Positions 15,572-21,280 of a DNA stretch of 21,280 nt are shown here, one piece after another. Below the pieces are notes generated by a model, which was not told where the DNA came from, ran no database searches, and saw only the letters and a program-made list of their open reading frames with translations. A program made the translations under genes and the position numbers. The stretch is from Rhodoferax sp. UBA4409 (GTDB lineage: Bacteria > Pseudomonadota > Gammaproteobacteria > Burkholderiales > Burkholderiaceae_C). Where the stretch lies: contig DGQR01000022.1 in the NCBI GenBank assembly GCA_002390825.1, positions 1 to 21,280 on the forward strand. Reading direction: 5' to 3'. Position 1 is the first letter of the stretch. Each line of letters opens with the position of its first letter.

Positions 15572-15671
15572 GGACTGGCTCCTGTGGGGCTCCACGTTTG
15601 AAGCAGCCAATATGGTCAGGCTTGTTTCGAGGGAGCCTAGTTGATAGAAAAGTGACGCGTCAATGCGTAGA

Positions 15672-16085
15672 TCACATCGCTGTGACAATTTGAGCAACGA
15701 TTGCAGCAGCAGACAGAACCAGTGCCAGCATGGATAAGCCGATCGACCAGAGCTGGCGCCTGTGCTCAAGGTCGTGATTTGCCAAGATAGCAGACAGGTA
15801 TGGAAAGTTCACGCCATGGCGCTTGCTACCGACCTTTAGCACGAAAAGATGAACTTGTGTTCCGTCGCGTTGCTGATATCTGTGCTTTGCATCAAGGTGG
15901 TAGTAAAGATACCCGAACAATAGTTCCGGCTTGCAAGTTAGTTTTTTCGCTACAGCCTCAACGTCGATTGATAGATATGGGTCATTCTCACCCCGGTTTC
16001 TTTCAGAAGGAACTCCGGGGTAAGACGACTCGTACATCTCGTAGATGCGCCTGAGGACCTCGCGCTCAGTAGGTGGTTTTTTCAT
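15672..16085 (-). CDS. unrecognised protein: winged-helix-like domain with C-terminal membrane anchor
   Basis: I do not recognise this 137-residue protein. The first 90 residues look like a small helical/winged-helix fold: a charged helix TEREVLRRIYEMYESSYPG, then LSIDVEAVAKKL followed by PELLFGYLYYHLDAKHRY, and a strand pair QVHLFVLKVGSK. The end (residues about 114-136, SIGLSMLALVLSAAAIVAQIV) is one clear membrane helix, giving a tail-anchored, cytoplasm-facing layout. The ATG at 16083-16085 has no strong ribosome site. Base composition is more A/T-rich than the neighbours, which hints at transfer. The next gene downstream is the two-helix protein at 15281-15571, about 100 nt away. A sensor, a phage-defence component or an orphan are all possible. 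Confidence 0.65.
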   Translation of the reverse strand: MKKPPTEREVLRRIYEMYESSYPGVPSERNRGENDPYLSIDVEAVAKKLTCKPELLFGYLYYHLDAKHRYQQRDGTQVHLFVLKVGSKRHGVNFPYLSAILANHDLEHRRQLWSIGLSMLALVLSAAAIVAQIVTAM

Positions 16086-16277
16086 GGTGAAAGCCCAAAC
16101 AATCCTCGCGGCAGGCTATGCAGGGTAGTCGAGGCCCGGCCGAGGACGAGTTGCAGCGTTGCAATCTGTAGTTCGGTTTGACTTTTAGAACAGCCTAAAA
16201 AGGCGGCCATGAATCTCCCTCAATGAGGTGAATTTTCAGGCCGTTGCCTATCCCAGCAAGCCAAAAAAGCCAATCCC
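16086..16277. other. intergenic region upstream of the membrane-anchored unknown gene
   Basis: This 192-nt region carries no supported gene. It holds a short palindrome CCTCAATGAGG near 16218 and A/T-rich patches, and must contain the promoter of the 15672-16085 gene and the 3' end of the SRPBCC transcript. I could not identify promoter boxes or a hairpin with a T-run. Confidence 0.4.
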
Positions 16278-16748
16278 CTAAGCTTCCCCGCCAAAGTGCT
16301 GAGTCAGGTTGTCGATGTACTGCTCGACCATTTTTTCAAACTCAGCTTCGGCAATGGGGGCTGCCACCATTTTCATCAGGCCGGGCAGGGGCAGGGTGAG
16401 TTCGCCCTGGATTTCCAGCACGATATTGGTGGCTTTTTTGTTGTCGGTGATCTTCCAGCTGCCGGCCACCAGGGCGTTGCCTTCGCCTTTGATGGGCGTC
16501 CAGGTCACGGTGCCCTTGGTTTTGTTGCTGGTGTATTTGGAGGCGTACACCGTTTGCAGCGTGATCGAGGCGATGCCGATTTTTTCCATTTCCCAGCGGT
16601 AGGCGCCGCCGCCCAGATCGACCAGCTGGTCGACCTTGGGGAAGTGGCTCGCCGAGCTCGGCACATCTGACAGCACCGCAAACACTTCGCTGGCCTTGGC
16701 CTTTACGTCAAATTCATAACCCAGGTTGATTTCTACGGTCACGGCCAT
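16278..16748 (-). CDS. SRPBCC-family (START/Bet v1-like) protein
   Basis: This 156-residue protein has the SRPBCC hydrophobic-cavity fold. The N-terminal VEINLGYEFDVKAKASEVFAVLSDVPSSASHFP is the usual first strand and paired helices. The C-terminal MVAAPIAEAEFEKMVEQYIDNLTQHFG is the long closing helix. Members bind lipids or other hydrophobic ligands, or act as CoxG/Coq10-like proteins; the ligand here is unknown. The ATG at 16746-16748 is chosen because AAGGAG lies about 8 nt upstream; a 13-codon extension is in frame but would cross that site. It is transcribed in the same direction as the exonuclease-like gene 59 nt upstream. Confidence 0.82.
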   Translation of the reverse strand: MAVTVEINLGYEFDVKAKASEVFAVLSDVPSSASHFPKVDQLVDLGGGAYRWEMEKIGIASITLQTVYASKYTSNKTKGTVTWTPIKGEGNALVAGSWKITDNKKATNIVLEIQGELTLPLPGLMKMVAAPIAEAEFEKMVEQYIDNLTQHFGGEA

Positions 16749-16807
16749 GGCTACTGTCTCCTTGTGGTGTGGGGGTGTACACATCATGTTACCGCCTAAG
16801 ACGCCGG

Positions 16808-17329
16808 TTAACCCGCCCTGATGCGCTGCAGTGTGAGCTGGATCAGCCGCGCATCAGAGCTCGCCCGGTGGCGCTGAGTGCCACGTTCGCTGGCGATTTG
16901 GGCCTTGACGGTGTGCCATTGATCGGCCTCTTCGTCGCTCAGCAGGCTGCGCAGGTTTTCCAGCTTGAAGCGGGGGCTCATGCCAGCCGCCTCAAACAGA
17001 ACATTGAGCCAAGTGAAGTCGTTGGCCCAGCCGTCGGTGTACACCGTGGTGCCGGCCAGCTGGGCATTGAGCAGTTTGGCCACATCGCGGGCACTCAGGC
17101 CGCGCTGTTGGAGCAGCTCGCGGGTGATGCGGTGCAGGCTGGCGGCACCGGCGTCCCAGTGGGTCCAGTCGGCCTCGGGCTGTACCAGGGTGCAATAGGC
17201 ATGGCCGTCCGGGAGCACATAGCCAATCTCGATGGGGTAGCTATTGCGCCCCAGGCCAGACGCCTCGATATCCAAGACCGTGGGCGCTGTGAGGTGGGGT
17301 TGGCGGTCAACGGTCAAGGTGGGTGGCAT
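16808..17329 (-). CDS. DEDDh 3'-5' exonuclease-like protein
   Basis: This 173-residue protein has the RNase H-like exonuclease fold. Exo I is VLDIEASG (Asp20, Glu22). Exo II is within TVYTDGWANDFTWLN. Exo III is HRASSDARL, with His and Asp in the DEDDh spacing. Such small stand-alone domains trim DNA or RNA 3' ends with two metal ions. No helicase, polymerase or RNA-binding domain is attached, so whether the target is DNA, RNA or oligonucleotides is open. The start is the ATG at 17327-17329; an in-frame TTG 11 codons upstream is an alternative, and neither has a clear ribosome site. It diverges from the yedI-like gene. Confidence 0.78.
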   Translation of the reverse strand: MPPTLTVDRQPHLTAPTVLDIEASGLGRNSYPIEIGYVLPDGHAYCTLVQPEADWTHWDAGAASLHRITRELLQQRGLSARDVAKLLNAQLAGTTVYTDGWANDFTWLNVLFEAAGMSPRFKLENLRSLLSDEEADQWHTVKAQIASERGTQRHRASSDARLIQLTLQRIRAG

Positions 17330-17452
17330 AAGTGTCGGAGGCGTGGTCCGATTCTCCAGCAAGCTTTGCGCCAGCTCTGTAAGGGCTTGCCCTGAGCGGC
17401 ATACGCCAAACGGGTGACAATTGCGGCCTTATCCACTCCATGTAACCACCCT

Positions 17453-18355
17453 ATGGCCAGCAGCCTCCTTGCCCTTTTGGACGACATTGCCACCATCCTC
17501 GACGATGTGGCCGTACTCAGCAAAGTGGCGGCCAAGAAAACCGCCGGCGTTTTGGGAGACGACCTCGCCCTGAACGCGCAGCAGGTCACCGGTGTGTCTG
17601 CCGAGCGCGAGCTGCCGGTGGTGTGGGCCGTGTGCAAAGGCTCGCTGCTGAACAAGGTGATCCTGGTGCCCGCGGCCCTGGCAATTAGCATCGTGGCGCC
17701 GTGGCTGGTCACCCCGCTGCTGATGATTGGTGGGGCCTTTTTGTGTTTTGAAGGCTTCGAGAAGCTGGCCCACAAGTTTTTGCACCGCGCAGAGGACGAC
17801 GCGGCCCATCAGGCCGAGCTGCTGCAGGCGCTGCAGAACCCGGCGGTAGACCTGGTGGCTCTGGAGAAAGACAAGATCAAGGGCGCGATTCGCACCGACT
17901 TTATTCTCTCGGCCGAAATCATCGCCATCACCCTGGGCACGGTGCAAGACAGAGTCTGGACGACCCAGTTCATGGTGCTGGCCGGCGTGGCCTTTGCCAT
18001 GACCGTGGGGGTCTATGGCCTGGTGGCCGCCATCGTCAAAATTGACGATGCAGGCCTCTACCTAACCCGCCGCCCCTCCGCCACGCCCAGAGGTGGTTGG
18101 GTGCAGGCGCTAGGGCGTGGCTTGTTGTGGGCGGCGCCGGTGTTGATGAAAGTGCTGTCGGTGGCTGGTACCGCAGCCATGTTCCTGGTGGGCGGTGGCA
18201 TTTTGGTGCACGGCCTGCCGTTTTTGCACCACCTGACCGAGGGCCTGCCCCTGGGCTTTGTGTGGGATGGGCTGATCGGGGTGGTGGCTGGCGCCTTGGT
18301 GTTGGCCGCGGTCACACTCGTGCAGCGGGTGCGCGGCGGTTTGAAGGCAAACTAA
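17453..18355 (+). CDS. yedI: DUF808/YedI family inner-membrane protein
   Basis: This 300-residue membrane protein closely resembles E. coli YedI (305 residues), a DUF808 protein of unknown function. The conserved N-terminus LLALLDDIATILDDVAVLSK is followed by AAKKTAGVLGDDLALNAQQV. A hydrophobic stretch at about 75-95 leads into LMIGGAFLCFEGFEKL, and the signature KDKIKGAIRTDFILSAEI lies mid-protein. Four to five further hydrophobic segments follow. The start is the ATG at 17453 (MASSLLALL), which aligns with YedI. It ends 3 nt before the GTG start of the EamA transporter, so the two are probably translationally coupled. Confidence 0.88.
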   Translation: MASSLLALLDDIATILDDVAVLSKVAAKKTAGVLGDDLALNAQQVTGVSAERELPVVWAVCKGSLLNKVILVPAALAISIVAPWLVTPLLMIGGAFLCFEGFEKLAHKFLHRAEDDAAHQAELLQALQNPAVDLVALEKDKIKGAIRTDFILSAEIIAITLGTVQDRVWTTQFMVLAGVAFAMTVGVYGLVAAIVKIDDAGLYLTRRPSATPRGGWVQALGRGLLWAAPVLMKVLSVAGTAAMFLVGGGILVHGLPFLHHLTEGLPLGFVWDGLIGVVAGALVLAAVTLVQRVRGGLKAN

Positions 18356-18358
18356 GCG

Positions 18359-19294
18359 GTGGCCGGCGTAGCGACTGCGCAAGCAGCTCCTCAATCGATA
18401 GCAACCGGCGTTGCGCTGGCGATCGCCGGTTCGATCGCTTTTAGCGGCAAAGCCATCATCGTCAAGCTGGCCTACCGCTACCCCGGGGTGGATGCGGTCA
18501 GCCTGATCATGCTGCGCATGCTGATGGCTTTGCCATTTTTTCTGGGGCTGGTGTGGTGGGCCGGCTACCGCGCCCGCAAGGCCGGTGCCGTGGTGGTGCC
18601 ACTCACGGGCAAAGACAAGCTGGGCATTGTGGGGCTGGGCATTACCGGCTACTACTTGGCCAGCTACCTTGACTTTGCGGGCTTGGCCTATATCTCCGCG
18701 TCACTAGAGCGGCTGATTCTTTACCTCAACCCCACGCTGGTCGTGTTGCTGGGCGTAGCCCTTTACGGCAAAAAGGTGAGCTTGCCCCAAGCCGCCGGCA
18801 TGGCGCTTAGCTATGGCGGCGTGTTGCTGGTGTTCGGGCACGAGGTCAGCTTTGCCGGGGGCAATGCGGCCCTGGGTGCCGCCCTGGTGCTGGGTAGCGC
18901 CATCAGCTACGCGTTGTACCTGTCTTACAGCGGGGAGCTGGTGCAGCGCCTGGGCTCGCTGCGCTTGGTGGGGCTGGCCACCAGTGTGGCGTGTGTGCTG
19001 TGTATCGCCCAGTTTGTGATTTTGCGGCCGCTGGACACTGCATTTGCGGTAGCGCCGGAGGTGCTGTGGTTGTCGCTGCTCAATGCCACCGCCTGCACCG
19101 TGGTGCCGGTGATGCTGGTCATGATGGCGATCGAGCGCATCGGTTCGGGGCTGGCAGCGCAGGTGGGGATGGTGGGGCCTATGTCTACCATCCTGATGGG
19201 CGTGCTGCTGCTCGACGAGCCGATGAACCTGTGGGTGATCGGTGGCACCATTCTGGTGCTGCTGGGTGTGTATGTGGTGAGTACCCGGCGCTAA
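18359..19294 (+). CDS. EamA/DMT superfamily transporter
   Basis: This 311-residue membrane protein of the drug/metabolite transporter superfamily has two EamA repeats. Each half has five hydrophobic segments; the second ends with GPMSTILMGVLLLDEPMNLWVIGG, the typical EamA closing motif. Family members export or import amino acids, metabolites or toxins; the substrate cannot be deduced. The start is taken as GTG, 3 nt after the yedI stop, giving MAGVATAQA before the first helix; translation coupled to the upstream gene is likely. The SDR gene follows 41 nt later in the same direction. Confidence 0.85.
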   Translation: MAGVATAQAAPQSIATGVALAIAGSIAFSGKAIIVKLAYRYPGVDAVSLIMLRMLMALPFFLGLVWWAGYRARKAGAVVVPLTGKDKLGIVGLGITGYYLASYLDFAGLAYISASLERLILYLNPTLVVLLGVALYGKKVSLPQAAGMALSYGGVLLVFGHEVSFAGGNAALGAALVLGSAISYALYLSYSGELVQRLGSLRLVGLATSVACVLCIAQFVILRPLDTAFAVAPEVLWLSLLNATACTVVPVMLVMMAIERIGSGLAAQVGMVGPMSTILMGVLLLDEPMNLWVIGGTILVLLGVYVVSTRR

Positions 19295-19335
19295 AGCGCG
19301 GGGGCTTGGATAACTTCAATCGCAAAGGACGGGGT

Positions 19336-20130
19336 ATGGACTTGGGAATCAAAGGCAAATGGGCGTTGGTCTGTGGTGCCAGCAAGGGGCTGGGCATGGG
19401 CTGCGCGCAAGCACTGGCCGCCGAGGGCGTGAACCTGCTGATCGTGGCGCGCGGTGCCGAGGCGCTGGAGGCTTCTGCTACCAATTTGAGAGCGGCTTAC
19501 GCAGCCAATACGGGCGCTGAGGTGCTATTTTGTGCCCAAGACATCACCACCGTGGCTGGCCGCGAGGCGGTGTTTGCCATGCGCCGTGATTTCGATATCG
19601 TGGTCACCAACGCCGGCGGCCCGCCGCCCGGCGATTTTCGCGACTGGGATCGCGAGGCCTGGATCAAGGCGGTAGACGCCAACATGCTCACCCCGATCGA
19701 GCTCATCAAGGCCACGGTAGACGGCATGGCCGCGCGCGGCTTCGGGCGCATTGTGAACATCACTTCCAGCTCGGTGAAGTCGCCGATCGACATTCTGGGC
19801 TTGTCCAACGGTGCACGCAGTGGCCTGACCGGCTTTGTGGCCGGCGTGGCCCGTAGCAGCCTGGCCGCCAAGGGCGTGACCATCAACAACCTGTTGCCCG
19901 GCAAGTTTGATACCGACCGCATTGCCACCACCGTCAAAGCGGCGGCTGCCAAGTCCGGCAAGTCGGTGGAAGAGGTGCGCGCCACCCAGCAGGCGCAAAT
20001 CCCCATGGGCCGCTATGGCACACCGGCTGAGTTTGGCCAGGTATGCGCCTTCTTGTGCAGCCAACAGGCAGCTTATATGACCGGCCAGAACGTGCTGCTC
20101 GATGGCGGCGCCTTCACCGGCACGTTCTAA
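19336..20130 (+). CDS. atypical short-chain dehydrogenase/reductase (FabG-like)
   Basis: This 264-residue Rossmann-fold SDR resembles beta-ketoacyl reductases. The nucleotide loop is CGASKGLG (residues 13-20), where Cys replaces the usual Thr. NAGG at 92-95 and Ser145 (NITSSS) are kept, but the catalytic YxxxK is SNGAR (Ser157, Arg161). The C-terminal GQNVLLDGGAF is standard. This matches an SDR subgroup known to lack the canonical tetrad, so activity may be altered or absent. The ATG follows AAAGGAC at good spacing. Residues about 47-65 are encoded by a copy of the dispersed repeat (19474-19530), which gives a slightly longer loop than usual. The stop overlaps the convergent AraC gene by 4 nt. 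Confidence 0.85.
   Translation: MDLGIKGKWALVCGASKGLGMGCAQALAAEGVNLLIVARGAEALEASATNLRAAYAANTGAEVLFCAQDITTVAGREAVFAMRRDFDIVVTNAGGPPPGDFRDWDREAWIKAVDANMLTPIELIKATVDGMAARGFGRIVNITSSSVKSPIDILGLSNGARSGLTGFVAGVARSSLAAKGVTINNLLPGKFDTDRIATTVKAAAAKSGKSVEEVRATQQAQIPMGRYGTPAEFGQVCAFLCSQQAAYMTGQNVLLDGGAFTGTF
19474..19530 (+). repeat. dispersed Comamonadaceae-type repeat, copy inside the SDR gene
   Basis: TGCTAC, 8 nt, GAGCG, 4 nt, ACGC, 11 nt, GCGCTGA follows the same spacing as the other two copies, with several substitutions. It is in the coding direction and is translated as part of SATNLRAAYAANTGAEVLF (about residues 47-65), a surface-loop region after the second Rossmann strand. The frame is kept. 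Confidence 0.6.
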
Positions 20131-21095
20131 GGCAAAACGGTGTGCCCTGCCGCCTGCTGGCGGTAGGCTTTGGGTGTGACCCCGAAGCGCTGCTTAAAGC
20201 AGCGGATGAAATAGCTGGCGCTGGCAAAGCCGCTGCACCAGGCCACTTCTTTGACGGCGGCATCGCCCTCGGTCAGCAGCCGTGCGGCGCGGGCCAAGCG
20301 CTGTTGCAAGATGACTTGCCACAGGTGCTCCCCGGTCAGGCTGCTGTACAGGTGCGACAAATAGTCTGCGGTGCAGCCCAGGTCGTGCGCCAATGCCGCC
20401 ACCGTCAGGTCGGTTTCGCCCATGCGGTTTTGGATCAGCATGCGCAGCTTGCTGAGCACCGGCGGCTCGGCAGACACGGTTTTTTGCGGCGCATCGAGTA
20501 AGCGGGCTACGCCGGTGAGGGCGCTGAGCAGCAAGGCGCGTTGCTGCACCGGCCACAGGCCCGCAGTGTCGTCGGGCGGGGGCGTGGCGGCGTCGCGCAG
20601 CCAGCCCTCGATGCGCATCGCGTCGGGGTGTTGGCAAGTCTCCAGGTAAAGGCTGGCGGGCACACCGGGTCGCGCCTCATGGGCCAGGTGGCACGACATG
20701 CGCTGGCTGTCCGCCGAGATCACCAGGTTGCAAAAAGCGTGCGCGTCGTGCCCGCTGACCCATTCGTCGTGCAGCAATTTCGGGGGCACCACCAGCACCT
20801 GGCCCGGCGTGAGCGCAAGTTGCCCGTGCGGAAAGGTGAACCGCGTCTGCCCCGCCATCTGCAAAAACACCTCGGCATGTAAATGCATATGGCCTGCACC
20901 ACGGGCTGTGCCGGCAGGTTGCGGCGGGGGGCTCTGCAGCGGCAAGGTGCCTTGGGCCGCTTCGCGGATAAAGCGTGCCACCGCGTCGCGCAGTTGGCGG
21001 GCGTAGGCCGGTGCCTCCGGGTGGTCGCAGGCGATGGCGGCTACACACGGTCCGACCCCGTGCACTGCATCTAAGATTTTTACTACTTTTGACAT
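20127..21095 (-). CDS. AraC-family transcriptional regulator
   Basis: This 322-residue regulator has an N-terminal cupin-like sensor half and a C-terminal AraC DNA-binding domain. The sensor half includes LHAEVFLQMAGQTRFTFPHGQLALTPGQVLVVPP. The DNA-binding domain has two helix-turn-helix motifs: LTVAALAHDLGCTADYLSHLYSSLTG, then VKEVAWCSGFASASYFIRCFKQRFGVTPKAYR. The second motif and the PKAYR end are the AraC signature. The start is the ATG at 21093-21095; a GTG nine codons upstream is also in frame, and neither has a clear ribosome site. The effector is probably a small molecule. Its targets may include the minus-strand gene that ends at 21221 or the convergent SDR, but no operator is proven. 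Confidence 0.87.
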   Translation of the reverse strand: MSKVVKILDAVHGVGPCVAAIACDHPEAPAYARQLRDAVARFIREAAQGTLPLQSPPPQPAGTARGAGHMHLHAEVFLQMAGQTRFTFPHGQLALTPGQVLVVPPKLLHDEWVSGHDAHAFCNLVISADSQRMSCHLAHEARPGVPASLYLETCQHPDAMRIEGWLRDAATPPPDDTAGLWPVQQRALLLSALTGVARLLDAPQKTVSAEPPVLSKLRMLIQNRMGETDLTVAALAHDLGCTADYLSHLYSSLTGEHLWQVILQQRLARAARLLTEGDAAVKEVAWCSGFASASYFIRCFKQRFGVTPKAYRQQAAGHTVLP

Positions 21096-21175
21096 CGGAT
21101 TGATATTGATCGCTCCCGGCACTACCGCAAAGGCTGGTTACGCTATAGCTATGAATCTGATTATTGTGAACGTAG

Positions 21176-21189
21176 GGCACCCGGGTGCC
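21176..21189. promoter_or_regulatory. perfect 14-nt palindrome upstream of the AraC gene
   Basis: GGCACCCGGGTGCC is a perfect palindrome in the short gap between the partial gene at the right edge and the AraC start. Related GGTGTGCC and GGCACCCC half-sites lie within 80 nt to the right. It could be an operator or part of a terminator; there is no T-run. Confidence 0.4.
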
Positions 21190-21220
21190 AAGCTCTTGCT
21201 ATCCAAGAATATCGCTATTT

Positions 21221-21280
21221 TTAGCTCAGGGGTGTGCCGTGGATAAAGGCTTTGAGCACGGCACCCCCTCGCAAATCCGC
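21221..21280 (-). CDS. C-terminal end of an unidentified gene (partial)
   Basis: The last 60 nt read on the minus strand as ADLRGGAVLKAFIHGTPLS followed by TAA, with codon use like the neighbouring genes. The rest of the gene lies beyond the right edge. The ending is loosely like that of zinc-dependent MDR dehydrogenases, but 19 residues are too few to name it. It would be upstream of, and in the same direction as, the AraC gene. Confidence 0.4.
   Translation of the reverse strand, partial: ADLRGGAVLKAFIHGTPLS

Noticed and set aside
18080..18120. 8-nt inverted repeat CCACGCCC / GGGCGTGG
   Set aside because: It is within the yedI coding sequence, the arms are GC-rich with a 24-nt spacer, and nothing else marks it as functional.
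19280..19310. Possible terminator after the EamA gene (GCGCTAAAGCGC)
   Set aside because: The stem is only 4 bp, includes the stop codon and has no T-run; the SDR gene follows closely in the same direction.

Overview
The window is a chromosomal stretch from a GC-rich betaproteobacterium, most likely Comamonadaceae of the Rhodoferax/Polaromonas/Curvibacter type. This is an inference from the protein families, the codon use, the trpS - M50 protease - yciO - PHP gene order, and a short dispersed repeat (pattern TGCTAT-N8-TAGCT-N4-GCGC-N11-GCGCTAG) that I recall from that family. Almost all of it is densely coding. I found no rRNA, tRNA, CRISPR array, insertion sequence or prophage.

Minus-strand block, about 11213 down to 1, in order of transcription: a small [2Fe-2S] ferredoxin; a long-chain acyl-CoA synthetase; a diheme c4-type cytochrome; a membrane-anchored triheme cytochrome c; a UshA-type 5'-nucleotidase lipoprotein; a soluble hybrid histidine kinase; RluA pseudouridine synthase; then the housekeeping genes for a PHP phosphoesterase (YciV/Rnm), YciO, an M50 membrane protease and the start of TrpS. 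The five genes from the diheme cytochrome to RluA overlap or nearly touch (ATGA overlap, 7-nt gap, TGATG overlap, 8-nt overlap). They are therefore probably one operon, which ties respiratory cytochromes to a nucleotidase and a signalling kinase. No dehydrogenase that would feed the cytochromes is present.

Middle block (11351-15215): a GNAT acetyltransferase converges on a FabH-like ketoacyl synthase. That gene diverges from an Ahr-type NADPH-dependent aldehyde reductase, which is followed by a YfeH-type transporter. With the acyl-CoA synthetase, several genes here suit fatty acyl or aldehyde chemistry, but no pathway can be fixed from sequence alone.

A short, visibly more A/T-rich insert (about 15216-16277) carries two unrecognised small genes: a predicted DNA-binding-like protein with a C-terminal membrane anchor, and a protein with two membrane segments. 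One copy of the dispersed repeat sits at its edge. This is the best candidate in the window for something undescribed.

Right block (16278-21280): an SRPBCC protein, a DEDDh exonuclease-like protein, a DUF808/YedI membrane protein, an EamA transporter, an atypical SDR whose catalytic Tyr and Lys are replaced, and a convergent AraC regulator. The C-terminus of an unidentified minus-strand gene runs off the right edge. Two of the three recognised repeat copies lie in frame inside genes (yciO and the SDR).
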